From assembly GCA_963691835.1 (NCBI GenBank), contig OY829383.1, forward strand, positions 1,860,001 to 1,924,000: DNA of 64,000 nt, written 5' to 3'. The notes below the pieces were generated by a model. That model saw only the letters and a program-made list of their open reading frames with translations, was not told the DNA's origin and did not search any database. The stretch is from G963691835 sp963691835. GTDB lineage: Bacteria > Pseudomonadota > Alphaproteobacteria > Thalassobaculales > Thalassobaculaceae. Shown piece after piece: positions 1-8,223 of the stretch (position 1 is the first letter of the stretch; every line of letters starts with the position of its first letter). The position numbers and the translations under genes are program-made.

Positions 1-489
1 TCTCTCTTGTGGTTTTTCGCCCATACGGTCCCGTTCGTCCGTCTGGAACCCCGCAACGTGAACCGGACACCGTCCGATAACCGGGAGATGCTGATCGCCC
101 TCGGACGGGATCCGTTGTTCATCAAGAAGACAAGGATTGATGCGATCTACGGCCTGGTCGGACTGATGGACGAGGCGTTGGCCGGCGCCCCGGCACTGGA
201 TGACGATATGTTGATCCTCTACGGGGACAACGACCAGATCGTCACGTCCGAGTCCACATGCCTCATGGTCTCCAGACTGCCGGATCCGGACGCGGGACGG
301 GCTTGGCGGCTCGCGATTTATCCGAACGGCCACCATTTGCTCTTTCGCGATCTGGAGGGTGGACGCGTGATCAAAGACATCGGTGCCTGGTTGACGGACC
401 CGGCAGCCCCCCTTCCCTCCGGCTCGGAACAGGCTGTTGCCAGCGCCGACGACGGTCTGGAAGCGCTGTGCGCCGAGCCCGAATCATGA
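1..489 (+). CDS. alpha/beta-hydrolase family protein, C-terminal part
   Basis: The reading frame is open from the first base, so the gene begins outside the window and only about 162 C-terminal residues are visible. A segment reading LILYGDNDQIV resembles the strand that ends in the catalytic Asp of alpha/beta hydrolases, and PNGHHLLFRD resembles the loop with the catalytic His; the nucleophile serine would lie in the missing part. This pattern fits a lysophospholipase- or monoacylglycerol-lipase-like serine hydrolase. The stop is followed by 141 non-coding bases and then the polysaccharide exporter genes on the same strand, so a link with envelope lipid or glycan work is possible but unproven. 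The substrate cannot be told from the fragment. Confidence 0.6.
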   Translation, partial: SLLWFFAHTVPFVRLEPRNVNRTPSDNREMLIALGRDPLFIKKTRIDAIYGLVGLMDEALAGAPALDDDMLILYGDNDQIVTSESTCLMVSRLPDPDAGRAWRLAIYPNGHHLLFRDLEGGRVIKDIGAWLTDPAAPLPSGSEQAVASADDGLEALCAEPES

Positions 490-630
490 GAAAAGCGTGC
501 CCATAGGCGATTTGCGGACGGGACGGTTTCGAGGGCCTGTGATAAGGAGCGGCGCAATCACGCCGCACGGTGTCCAGAAAATCGACCGGCCTGCCGCCAA
601 GCGAGAGGCTAAATCGCCGGAACGAGGTGA

Positions 631-1584
631 ATGAGCATTCTTAATCAACCAACGCCCCGGTCGGACAAGGGTGTCCAAACCAGCGGTCCGGTGATCATGG
701 GAGACCGGATTTCGCTGCCGATGGCGCTTTGGGCATTGGCGCGGAGCATCGTCGCCAACCGGTTCATCGTCACTTCCATGGTCGGCCGGGCGATCCGGGA
801 CCGCTATCAACGGACGGTCCTCGGCATTCTTTGGGCGTTTCTGTCGCCGTTGATGCTGCTGCTGATCTATTCCCTGGTCTTCGGGCTCGTCTTCAAGGTC
901 CGGTTCCCGCCGCCCGAGGCCTCAACCGCGCCCGAAGCCGCCGCTGGCGCGGAGGCGGCCGCCGCCGCGGTTCTGGCTTCACCTGATCTGCCCTATGGGC
1001 TCGTTCTCTTCTCCGGGCTTCTGATGCACATGATGATCTCGGAAGTGCTGCAGACCGCACCCTCGATCGTCATGGAGAACCGCAGCTACGTGACCAAGGT
1101 CATCTTTCCGCTGGAGGTTCTGCCTGTCACGGTCCTGGCGACCGCGGTCTTTCAGGGACTTGTCAGTTGCGTTGTGCTGCTGGTGGCGGAGGTGGTCATG
1201 GTGGGCTCTCTGCCCTGGACGACGGTGTTGTTCCCCATCGTCTGGCTGCCGTTCATCGCCATGTGCCTCGGCATCTGCCTAATCGTGGCCTCCCTTGGCG
1301 TCTTCCTCCGGGATATCGAGCAGATCGTCGGGTTCCTGTCGACGGTATTGCTGTTCGGAAGCCCGATCCTGTTCCCGGCGGAGCTGATGCCGGAGTTCAT
1401 GCAGACCGTCATGGCCTTCAATCCCCTGACCGTGGTGGTCACGGCGTTCCGGGATACGGTCCTCTGGGGAACAATGCCGAACTGGGCGGATCTGGGCGCC
1501 TACGCCGGGGTTTCCTTGGCGGTCCTTTGGTTTGGCGCGTGGTGGTTCGCCCGGACACGCAAAGGCTTCGCCGATGTCCTCTAA
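631..1584 (+). CDS. ABC-2 type polysaccharide export permease (Wzm/TagG-like)
   Basis: This 317-residue membrane protein should form the channel of an ABC exporter that moves an O-antigen, capsule or teichoic-like polymer across the inner membrane. After about 60 cytoplasmic residues come roughly six hydrophobic segments, the first near residues 66-88. The motif YQRTVLGILWAFLSPL before it is typical of the ABC-2 permease family. An Ala/Glu-rich stretch at about 95-116, in the first periplasmic loop, is an uncommon insertion. A GAGGTG ribosome site sits just before the ATG. The stop codon overlaps the start of the ATPase gene by 11 bases, which implies translational coupling. The assignment as the membrane half of the exporter is firm; which polymer is carried is unknown. 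Confidence 0.88.
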   Translation: MSILNQPTPRSDKGVQTSGPVIMGDRISLPMALWALARSIVANRFIVTSMVGRAIRDRYQRTVLGILWAFLSPLMLLLIYSLVFGLVFKVRFPPPEASTAPEAAAGAEAAAAAVLASPDLPYGLVLFSGLLMHMMISEVLQTAPSIVMENRSYVTKVIFPLEVLPVTVLATAVFQGLVSCVVLLVAEVVMVGSLPWTTVLFPIVWLPFIAMCLGICLIVASLGVFLRDIEQIVGFLSTVLLFGSPILFPAELMPEFMQTVMAFNPLTVVVTAFRDTVLWGTMPNWADLGAYAGVSLAVLWFGAWWFARTRKGFADVL

Positions 1585-3004
1585 GAACCTGGTTTCACCC
1601 GCAGCGCCGGGCACCTCGGCACCCTCCCGCTCTGTGGAGACCGTCACCCGGATTGATGCGCATGGGCGGACCGAGCGCGAGGAGGCAACCGGCGCCGATG
1701 TCGCGATCACGATCAAAGGCGTGGACAAGGTCTACCAGATCTACAAGCGACCCGAAGACCGCCTGAAACAGATCTTTTTCCGGTCCGCGACCCGCTTCTT
1801 CGAGTCTCACCGCGCCTTGCACGCGGTCACCCTCGACATCAAGCGAGGGGAAAGCGTCGGTCTTGTCGGTCTCAACGGGTCCGGCAAATCCACCCTGCTT
1901 CAGATCATCGCCGGACTTCTCCCGCCAAGCGCGGGAACGGTCGAGGTTCGTGGCCGGCTCTCAGCGCTCCTTGAGCTGGGCGCTGGCTTCAATCCGTCTT
2001 TTTCGGGCCGCGAGAACGTTTATCTGAATGCTGCGGTCTTGGGATTGAGCCGGGATGAAATCGACTCCCGCTTCGACCGGATCGTTGACTTTTCAGGCCT
2101 GCGGGACGCGATCGACCGCCCCGTGGACACCTATTCCAGCGGCATGTACGTCCGGCTGGCCTTCTCCGTCGCGATCAGTGTGGACCCGGATGTCCTGATC
2201 GTGGATGAGGCGCTGGCGGTGGGCGACGAGTCCTTCCAGCGAAAGTGCTTTGCCCGGATCGAGGAGTTGCGCCGCAAAGGCACGACGATCCTATTTGTGA
2301 GCCATACCGCCTCGACGGTTACCCAATTCTGCGACCGGGCGGTCCTGCTGGACATGGGAGAGGTTCTGGCTGTCGGGGAGCCGAAACTCATCATTTCCAA
2401 TTATCAGCGCCTCAGCCATGCGGCCGGCCCGATCCGGGAGCGCATCCGGGAAGAGATCCGGAACACGGTCATGCAATCCGCGCCCAAGCTCGATGGCTTT
2501 GCTGAGAACCTGAAGTCGGACAGCCGGGTTGCGTATGTGGAGCGCGGCGCGCGTATTGAGGACCCGGAGATCAAGAGCCTCGACGGCCAGCCCGTGAACC
2601 AGCTTCTGCGGGGCCGCCGGTATGTATACAGCTACCGGGTCCGTTTCCTGGAAAAAGCCAGAGCCGTCGTTTTCGGCATGATGATCAAGTCGACCTCGGG
2701 CGTCGAACTCGGCGGCCGCGCCAGCGGAACCCCGATGGGTGCCCTGCCGGACTTCGAGGCGGGGGAGACCGTCGTTGTCACGTTCGAGTTCAACTGTCTT
2801 CTCGCCTCGGGAACCTACTTCCTCAACGCGGGCCTAAGCGGCCTGACAGGGAATGATGAGCGCCACGCGCTTCACCGGTTGGTCGACGCTGCGATGTTCC
2901 AAGTTCTACCAGACACGGAGAACACGGTTTCGGGCTTCGTGGACTTTCAGATCGTCACGGGTATGGAGATGGACACGCCGGGTCAGGGAGAGCCATCCGT
3001 CTGA
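1574..3004 (+). CDS. polysaccharide ABC exporter ATPase with C-terminal substrate-binding domain (Wzt-like)
   Basis: The 476-residue protein powers the permease encoded just upstream. It has a Walker A loop GLNGSGKST (about residues 99-107), an ABC signature of the short form YSSGM followed by a Walker B VLIVDEAL, and an H-loop in FVSHTAS, all standard for Wzt/TagH ATPases. The N-terminal ~45 residues are an unusual low-complexity Ser/Ala extension. Beyond the ABC domain, from about residue 290, lies a beta-rich region resembling the Wzt C-terminal domain that recognises the chain end of the polymer. I chose the ATG that overlaps the permease stop; an earlier in-frame start at 1532 is less likely because it lies deep in the permease gene. 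Confidence 0.88.
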   Translation: MSSKNLVSPAAPGTSAPSRSVETVTRIDAHGRTEREEATGADVAITIKGVDKVYQIYKRPEDRLKQIFFRSATRFFESHRALHAVTLDIKRGESVGLVGLNGSGKSTLLQIIAGLLPPSAGTVEVRGRLSALLELGAGFNPSFSGRENVYLNAAVLGLSRDEIDSRFDRIVDFSGLRDAIDRPVDTYSSGMYVRLAFSVAISVDPDVLIVDEALAVGDESFQRKCFARIEELRRKGTTILFVSHTASTVTQFCDRAVLLDMGEVLAVGEPKLIISNYQRLSHAAGPIRERIREEIRNTVMQSAPKLDGFAENLKSDSRVAYVERGARIEDPEIKSLDGQPVNQLLRGRRYVYSYRVRFLEKARAVVFGMMIKSTSGVELGGRASGTPMGALPDFEAGETVVVTFEFNCLLASGTYFLNAGLSGLTGNDERHALHRLVDAAMFQVLPDTENTVSGFVDFQIVTGMEMDTPGQGEPSV

Positions 3005-3037
3005 CAGTGTCAACGGGCGCCAAACGGGAGAGCGGCC

Positions 3038-3823
3038 ATCAAGTGGTATTTCTGCTGTAACGAGACAGGGTTCGACAAATACGCAACGTCGATCCGCATT
3101 GCCGTTGAATCCGCGCGCCGCAACACGAACCTGAAACCGGTCCTGGTCTATTCCGGTGGGGATCATCCGTTTCTTGAGACGCTCGCCCGGTCCGGCGTGA
3201 CGATCGTTCCGAGGGAAACGCCGCTCAAGGACGCGATCCTGGCTGCGGGCGACCGGCCGGGTTTCCGGCACGGGATCGCGCTCGGGGTCTACCTTCGGTA
3301 CGAGGTGCCGCTGATCGAAACAGAAGACGATCTCTGTCTCTACACCGACAGCGACGTCATGTTCCTTCAGGATCCGGACCCTGGGTCCATGCGACCGACC
3401 ATTTTCGCGGCCGCCCCGGAAGGCAGTGCCGAGGACTGGTCGTTCTTCAACAGCGGTGTGATGCTGATGAACGTTCCGGCCTTACGCGACGCGTATGACG
3501 ATCTATTGGCCGTATCGCAGGCCAAGCTGACGGAATGGCGGGCCTACGATCAGGGCGCGATGAACGAACACTTCGCCGGACGCTGGGACCGCTTGCCGCT
3601 TCAGTGGAACTGGAAGCCCTATTGGGGCGTGGACCGGAGCGCGAGCATCGTTCACTTCCACGGCCCAAAATACGAAGCTATTCGATGCCTGCTGAACCGA
3701 GGACCATCGGTGACCGTGCACGATGCCTGGCGGAACCTGTTCGACATGAACCCGGAAGGATATGCGTTCTATTGCGACGCGGCCGAAGACATCCTGTCCG
3801 GCATGACATCCAACACCGGTTGA
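3038..3823 (+). CDS. putative glycosyltransferase, apparently starting at an ATC codon
   Basis: The encoded protein of about 261 residues resembles nucleotide-sugar glycosyltransferases of the GT8-like fold: CLYTDSDVMFLQD holds a metal-binding DxD motif near residue 104, followed by FFNSGVMLMN, and a C-terminal HFHGPKY segment. The first ATG in frame is at 3197, but coding character continues upstream for 53 codons, starting IKWYFCCNETGFDKY. A good Shine-Dalgarno site (GGGAGAG) lies five bases before the ATC at 3038, exactly where related proteins as I recall them begin with MKW. Thus either ATC is used as a rare start or one base is altered. It follows the exporter genes by 33 bases and probably adds a sugar to the exported polymer. 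Acceptor and donor are unknown. Confidence 0.72.
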   Translation: MKWYFCCNETGFDKYATSIRIAVESARRNTNLKPVLVYSGGDHPFLETLARSGVTIVPRETPLKDAILAAGDRPGFRHGIALGVYLRYEVPLIETEDDLCLYTDSDVMFLQDPDPGSMRPTIFAAAPEGSAEDWSFFNSGVMLMNVPALRDAYDDLLAVSQAKLTEWRAYDQGAMNEHFAGRWDRLPLQWNWKPYWGVDRSASIVHFHGPKYEAIRCLLNRGPSVTVHDAWRNLFDMNPEGYAFYCDAAEDILSGMTSNTG

Positions 3824-3845
3824 AGCGACGCCTGCTTGATTGGGC

Positions 3846-3878
3846 AAAAGAAAAGCGGCCGGGCGCATGCCCGGCCGC
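3846..3878 (-). terminator. rho-independent terminator of the cytochrome c gene
   Basis: A perfect 10-bp inverted repeat (3855-3864 and 3869-3878, loop GCAT) is followed, reading on the minus strand, by TTTTCTTTT. This is the classical hairpin plus U-tract layout and lies 30 bases beyond the stop of the minus-strand cytochrome c gene. On the plus strand no T-run follows the hairpin, so it acts mainly in the minus direction. Confidence 0.85.
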
Positions 3879-3907
3879 CATTCCGAGACCCGGAGGCCCG
3901 TGCCGTC

Positions 3908-4318
3908 TTACTTCTGTTCTGCGAGGTAGCCGATGACATTGATCCGGTCGGCTTCCTTCTTGAGGCCCGGGAAAACCATCTTGTTACCCGGCATGTACTT
4001 CTTGGGGCTGGTCAGATAGGCGTCCAGGTTCGCGGGCGTCCACTCCTTGCCATAGGCCTTCATGGCATCCGAGTACTTCTTGAAGCCGTCCGCGGTCCCC
4101 GCTGTCCGGCCGATGATCCCGTGCAGGCTCGGGCCGACCCGGTGTTTGCCAGCCTTGACCACGTGGCAGGTGGCGCATTTGCGGAACACCTTCTTGCCTT
4201 TCTTCACGTCGGCACCCGAAATGTCCAGGGCGACCGCGGGCTGCATGCCCCCTGCGAGGCCCGCGCCGAGTACCCCGATCGCAAGGGCCATGGCCCTGAT
4301 TGCGCTCATGAGCGTCAT
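3908..4318 (-). CDS. class I cytochrome c (c2/c550-like), periplasmic
   Basis: The 136-residue protein has an N-terminal signal peptide (about residues 1-30, ending PAVA) and one covalent haem site, CATCH at residues 48-52. The distal Met ligand is probably Met114 in GNKMVFPG, and VGPSLHG is typical of mitochondrial-type or c2-type cytochromes. It should be a soluble periplasmic electron carrier. It sits 112 bases downstream of the P460-like cytochrome gene on the same strand, suggesting that it accepts electrons from that enzyme, although a separate hairpin lies between them. A second ATG three codons downstream could also serve as the start. Confidence 0.93.
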   Translation of the reverse strand: MTLMSAIRAMALAIGVLGAGLAGGMQPAVALDISGADVKKGKKVFRKCATCHVVKAGKHRVGPSLHGIIGRTAGTADGFKKYSDAMKAYGKEWTPANLDAYLTSPKKYMPGNKMVFPGLKKEADRINVIGYLAEQK

Positions 4319-4381
4319 TGGATTCTCCCGTCTCGTGGTGTCCGGCTGCGGGCCGGACGGTCATGTCCTCAGTCGGTCATA

Positions 4382-4407
4382 CGAAGGGCGCCAGCCGGCG
4401 CCCTTCG
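4382..4407 (-). terminator. hairpin between P460 and cytochrome c genes
   Basis: A perfect 11-bp inverted repeat with an AGCC loop lies 24 bases after the P460 stop. No T-run follows on the minus strand, so it may be a weak terminator, an attenuator or an mRNA-stabilising stem rather than a strong terminator. Confidence 0.5.
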
Positions 4408-4430
4408 ACTAACCTAGATCTTCTACGCGC

Positions 4431-5162
4431 TTATTCGACCCGCAGATCTTCGGGCAGGAAAAACATGGAGTCCTGGTCGGCAACCTGGATGTGGCAGGTG
4501 ATGCAGAAATTCATCTTCTTGGAGTTCTTGCCGCCCGTGGCTCCCATGACCTTTCCGTTCGGCTGGATCAGGGCGTACCGCCAGTCACCGGACTTCTCGT
4601 TGAAGCCTTTCTCCATCTTGATCATGCTGAACAGCGGACCGCGCCGGACCTGGCCCTTCTTGTTCACACCGAAGCTGTCTTTCATGAGCACGGTGCCGAC
4701 CGGCATCTCGCCCGACTCCTCGTACTTGCCGTACGCATTGCCGACGTCATTGGCAAAGTTGTTGACGAACCGGTTGCCGTGGGTGCCGCTCTGATAAGCG
4801 GTAACGTTATACCGCTTCCACGCCTGATAATCCTTGGCGCCTTCCTCGTCGGACTTGCCATACGCCGCGGCCAGTTTGGCCTTGATGCAGTTGTAGGCGG
4901 CTTCGGCTTCCTCGTCCTCGACGTCGTCGGACCAGCCTTTCACCTTGGGCTTGCCTGCGGCTTCCCACTCCTTCGCGATCCGCTCGACAACGCATTTCCC
5001 GCCGTGGGAGGCCGCGACCTCTTCCCACGCGATATCAACAAGCGTCTTCTCCGCAGCATTCGCCCTGTCAGCGGGAAGCATCGACGCCCCGATGGCGGCA
5101 AGTCCGGCTACCAGCGTGGCCGCGGCGGCAATCTTCGGAAGAGTTTTAAGAGTGTTAGCCAT
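4431..5162 (-). CDS. cytochrome P460 family protein, periplasmic haem protein
   Basis: The 243-residue product starts with a signal peptide (about residues 1-37, ending ANAA). A single c-type haem motif, CITCH, stands at about 220-224, close to the C-terminus, as in cytochrome P460 and related proteins that oxidise hydroxylamine or nitric oxide. The middle region carries the family-like segments FVNNFAND and GTVLMKDSFG. I chose the ATG at 5162 because GGGAGCG lies at ribosome-binding distance; the frame remains open further upstream. With the adjacent cytochrome c it probably forms a small nitrogen-oxide detoxifying or oxidative electron path. The substrate is inferred from the family only. 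A 45-bp relic of a related gene lies at 6550-6594. Confidence 0.8.
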   Translation of the reverse strand: MANTLKTLPKIAAAATLVAGLAAIGASMLPADRANAAEKTLVDIAWEEVAASHGGKCVVERIAKEWEAAGKPKVKGWSDDVEDEEAEAAYNCIKAKLAAAYGKSDEEGAKDYQAWKRYNVTAYQSGTHGNRFVNNFANDVGNAYGKYEESGEMPVGTVLMKDSFGVNKKGQVRRGPLFSMIKMEKGFNEKSGDWRYALIQPNGKVMGATGGKNSKKMNFCITCHIQVADQDSMFFLPEDLRVE

Positions 5163-5336
5163 GATTGCGCTCCCTTGACGATCCGGCGTCTTCAGCACGC
5201 CTCGTATCGACAAGTAACCACCCGCTCCGGCGCTTTACCAATCTCGCTTGGTCATATCTGCGTGAGGGTCGTCGGCCGCACATGGAGCGCTCGTCCCCCC
5301 CAGTCTGCGCATGTATCCCAGAAAAGGGGGGCTATC

Positions 5337-6380
5337 CTAGTTTAGAGCCCTAAGAGTCAACTGAAGGATAGAACGCTCACCCTCGTCCACGAAACCGCCA
5401 CGATGGATTCCGCGCGTATCGAAGAATACCGTATCGGCCTGATCTGTCCTGAATACCTTTTCCGCTCCCAAGAGCGCTTCCATTGCTTCGCTTCCGTCTC
5501 GCAGATCAGGGCCGAAATCGATCCGTCTCCGATAATCACTCGGCAGACTTAGGAAGCGCCGTCGCTGTTCCTGACGCCTCGGCGTCGCACCGCAGAAAAC
5601 CTCGATTGCGTTCCTGGTGACCATATCGGCGAGGCTTGGAGTTTCCAAATGTGTGCCGAGGGAATACCTAAATGCGCCGTTCTTCTCATCAACAGTCTCG
5701 GTAAGGTAGAAAATGATCTTCATGTCGAAATAGCCACCCGCATCAAAGTGCAAACCACGAGCAGGGGTTGGCGGGCGCTTATCGTCAAAACCCCGGCACT
5801 CCCAGTCCCAGGCGTTGTCAGCCTTTCCAGCAACTTTGAAGATAGCACTCGAGACTTTTACAGACTTAGATCCGAAGTACTGTGTTGCCCGTTTGTCCCA
5901 TTGGTATTCGTCAAACAGGTTTCGCAGCAGTCTTAAGAGCGGGCGATGTTCCGGGTCGCTCGTGGGCATTGCCACCCGCACTTTGTTGTCGGGAAAGTGC
6001 GGCCGGCCCGTCCGCTGCCGGCGCTTCTCTGCAATCGTGGCCAAAAACGGCTCAGAGATTTCCAAGAGTGCGCTCTTCAATGCTGGATCAATCTGGTATG
6101 CCGTTATTCCGTTACGGAGAAGGTCGGCAAGATCACCAGGATCGCCGGGCTCCGGCTGCCTGTAAGGATACCACCAGGACTTGGCCAGATCTTCGGGTGA
6201 GGTGGTGAAGCCGAGACTTGCGATCTCACGTGAGATTTTCTCCGCGGCTGCGGCCCGCTCCCTCTCAAAGCCGGCAATAAGGTCCGCCCGCGCGGAACCA
6301 GTGAAACCCTTCAATGACCCCCCGTAATCGGGATGCGTCGTGTAATTGCTGTCGTAAATCACCTGTTTCGGCCCCAACAC
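5337..6380 (-). CDS. phytanoyl-CoA dioxygenase (PhyH)-like 2OG-Fe(II) oxygenase
   Basis: This 347-residue protein shows the iron-binding facial triad of 2-oxoglutarate oxygenases: HFD (His211, Asp213) in GLHFDAGGYFDM and a distal His326 in TRGIHRGGF, followed ten residues later by Arg336, which would bind 2-oxoglutarate. The order and spacing fit the PhyH branch. The N-terminal 130 residues are helical and of unknown role. The substrate is unknown. The neighbourhood of a second 2OG-type protein and a GSCFA protein on the same strand suggests that the three modify a secreted glycan or small metabolite, but this is inference. The start is a TTG or the GTG just before it; neither has a clear ribosome site. 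Confidence 0.75.
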   Translation of the reverse strand: MLGPKQVIYDSNYTTHPDYGGSLKGFTGSARADLIAGFERERAAAAEKISREIASLGFTTSPEDLAKSWWYPYRQPEPGDPGDLADLLRNGITAYQIDPALKSALLEISEPFLATIAEKRRQRTGRPHFPDNKVRVAMPTSDPEHRPLLRLLRNLFDEYQWDKRATQYFGSKSVKVSSAIFKVAGKADNAWDWECRGFDDKRPPTPARGLHFDAGGYFDMKIIFYLTETVDEKNGAFRYSLGTHLETPSLADMVTRNAIEVFCGATPRRQEQRRRFLSLPSDYRRRIDFGPDLRDGSEAMEALLGAEKVFRTDQADTVFFDTRGIHRGGFVDEGERSILQLTLRALN

Positions 6381-6408
6381 CAGATCATCTGGGGACTACG
6401 GATTTCCC

Positions 6409-6432
6409 GTTGAACCGTTGAACCGTTGAACC
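6409..6432. repeat. three tandem copies of GTTGAACC
   Basis: Three exact 8-bp units stand head to tail upstream of the PhyH-like gene. The unit is non-multiple of three and lies in non-coding sequence; it may simply be replication slippage. Confidence 0.9.
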
Positions 6433-6549
6433 GGGCGGAACGAGAAAGCAACCGTCGTTTTGCTTGTTTAACCTGAAAAGCTCAGGGCACAAAGGCTGGT
6501 CATAGCCGTGGTCATGTGCAACGCCCAAGATCTGGTTGGGGTCGACCAC

Positions 6550-6594
6550 TTGTAGGCGGCTCTGGCCACCTCGTCCTCAACGTCATCGGGCCAG
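6550..6594 (-). pseudogene. fragment of a second cytochrome P460 gene
   Basis: These 45 bases match 4891-4935, inside the P460 gene, at about 82 percent by hand alignment. On the minus strand they encode PDDVEDEVARAAYK, comparable to SDDVEDEEAEAAYN in the intact protein. No start, signal peptide or haem motif remains around it. The simplest reading is that a P460 paralogue once occupied this gap and was deleted, perhaps during insertion of the neighbouring oxygenase genes. Nothing else recognisable lies between 6381 and 6600. Confidence 0.6.
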
Positions 6595-6600
6595 AGACAG

Positions 6601-7380
6601 TTATTCACTCAGGCTGCCGGGCTCGAGCTCGACGCCGATCGTCGCCCGCAGTCCTTCATACCGGGTCGGGGTGGAGCTGTGGGAGAAGTACGCCGGGAAG
6701 ATGAACAGATCGCCCTCAACCGGCTTGAACGTCGCGAAGGGGCTGACGCCGAAGACCGTATGTGTCCCGAACTGAAGCTCGGCAGGCCCGTCTTCGAACA
6801 CCCGGACATAGTAGACAACCACGAACCCGGCTTTCGAATGAATGTGTGGCGGATGAAAACCATCCCCCCGGGTGGCAGACGCGAAGACACGGTGCCGGTA
6901 GGAGGTCTCCATGAACGGTCGGAGCGCCCGATGCCCGCTCATCGAGGCCAGATACGCCTTGACCGTGGCCTGAATAGCGCCCCACACGGTCCTGAACGGC
7001 TCCTGGTCCACCAGAAAGAGTGCGTCACTGATGATCAGCTTCTCTTCTCCGGAGATTCCCAGAACCTCGCGCGGGTTCTCCCGGTAGCCGTGGGACAGGA
7101 GTTGCTCTTCCAAGGCCGCGTTGATGGCCTTTACGTCGGAATCAAGGATGTCGCCAAGACGGCGATGGGCGATGAAGTCCGGAGAAAACAGCGCCTGGGT
7201 CGTATCCGGGACCAGACCGTTCAGCCGTGCTATCGCGAAATGGTCGTTCAGTGCGTGCCAACGCTCCCCCGAGTATGGTGCTGCGGAGGCGAAGTGCGAC
7301 TTGATGAGATCGTTGGCTTCTTGGACACGGCCCTCTCTGACCATGTCGAGAATGCCGCGCCTTTCCTGAAAGTATGACAC
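6601..7380 (-). CDS. putative 2OG-Fe(II) oxygenase of the 2OG-FeII_Oxy_5 type
   Basis: The 259-residue protein contains GFHPPHIHSKAGFVVVYYV, with clustered histidines at 176, 179 and 181, then FPAYFSHSSTP with His234 and an Arg at 245. This resembles the double-stranded beta-helix of the family of putative 2OG-Fe(II) oxygenases in which the first iron ligands are spaced closely. The N-terminal 150 residues are helical and include a short repeat-like region. It lies 21 bases downstream of the GSCFA gene on the same strand and likely forms a two-gene unit with it. A GTG start is used. The substrate is unknown; a role in modifying an exported glycan or peptide is a guess from context. Confidence 0.62.
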   Translation of the reverse strand: MSYFQERRGILDMVREGRVQEANDLIKSHFASAAPYSGERWHALNDHFAIARLNGLVPDTTQALFSPDFIAHRRLGDILDSDVKAINAALEEQLLSHGYRENPREVLGISGEEKLIISDALFLVDQEPFRTVWGAIQATVKAYLASMSGHRALRPFMETSYRHRVFASATRGDGFHPPHIHSKAGFVVVYYVRVFEDGPAELQFGTHTVFGVSPFATFKPVEGDLFIFPAYFSHSSTPTRYEGLRATIGVELEPGSLSE

Positions 7381-7401
7381 CCGGAGCTTGCCTTTCCCGG
7401 T

Positions 7402-8223
7402 CTATTGCGTCGTGGCGTAGTACTTGGCGAACAGCCTCATCATGACGGCAACGTCGGAGGCGTTCACGTGACGCGTGACGCCGTCCTCATCGCCGTACTT
7501 CTTATCCGAGTGACCGTAGAACCATCGCATGGCCTCATACGACGGCCAGTAGAACACGTCCGGTTGCGGCTCGTGCATATACATGGCGACCGCAGCCCGG
7601 ATGATGGACTTCGACACACAATCCAGCGTGAAGGCGTCGTACTTCGGAAAAGGGGACGCGACCAGCGGGGCGGGCGACACCGTCAGGACCACCGAGCAAT
7701 CCGGATTGAACTCCCGGAGCCGGTCTATGATCTCCCGCAGCACCAGCACGTGCCGGTTCGGCGAGATCAACTCGACATTGGACACCTTGATCGACGTCGG
7801 GCGGCCTTCCTCATCCGTGGTGGCAACGGCCACCCCCAGTGTGATGATCAGCAACTTCGCGCGCGCGAGCTCGGCGTGGACATCTTTCAGGTCATCCCGC
7901 CGAACGAACTCCCGGGCCCAGGTGAGCGCCTCTTCGGCGGGAGACTCACTCAAGAGGATGTCGATCATCGTCCGGACCGAGAGGACATTGTTGCTGCTCT
8001 CTGCCAGGGAGATGTGGCTCACGCTCCGAAAGCCGCTCTCGGTCAGATACTCGGCCACATTCTCAGCAAAGCACGACCCGACGGACACCACAGGGTCGTC
8101 CATCCCGAGGAACGGTTCCTTCGGAAGACCGCGGAACAACAGGTACTTCTCGGCAAACCCCTCCAGGTCGGTGAAGACCTCGGGGTCCCTGGGAAAGCGC
8201 ATCGGCGACGTCTGCTTGCTCAA
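7402..8223 (-). CDS. GSCFA-domain protein (SGNH-like hydrolase/acyltransferase fold)
   Basis: The 273-residue product bears the family-defining motif VVSVGSCFAENVAEYL near residue 50, where the Ser of GSCFA corresponds to the nucleophile of SGNH/GDSL-type enzymes. Later segments LLIITLGVAVA and VVLTVSPAPL fit the Rossmann-like core, and WPSYEAMRWFYG lies near the end. GSCFA proteins are often encoded in polysaccharide clusters and are thought to act on glycan esters. No signal peptide is visible, so it probably works in the cytoplasm. Translation appears to start at a TTG, with an in-frame ATG seven codons downstream as an alternative. It is the last chromosomal gene before the genomic island. 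Confidence 0.78.
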   Translation of the reverse strand: MSKQTSPMRFPRDPEVFTDLEGFAEKYLLFRGLPKEPFLGMDDPVVSVGSCFAENVAEYLTESGFRSVSHISLAESSNNVLSVRTMIDILLSESPAEEALTWAREFVRRDDLKDVHAELARAKLLIITLGVAVATTDEEGRPTSIKVSNVELISPNRHVLVLREIIDRLREFNPDCSVVLTVSPAPLVASPFPKYDAFTLDCVSKSIIRAAVAMYMHEPQPDVFYWPSYEAMRWFYGHSDKKYGDEDGVTRHVNASDVAVMMRLFAKYYATTQ

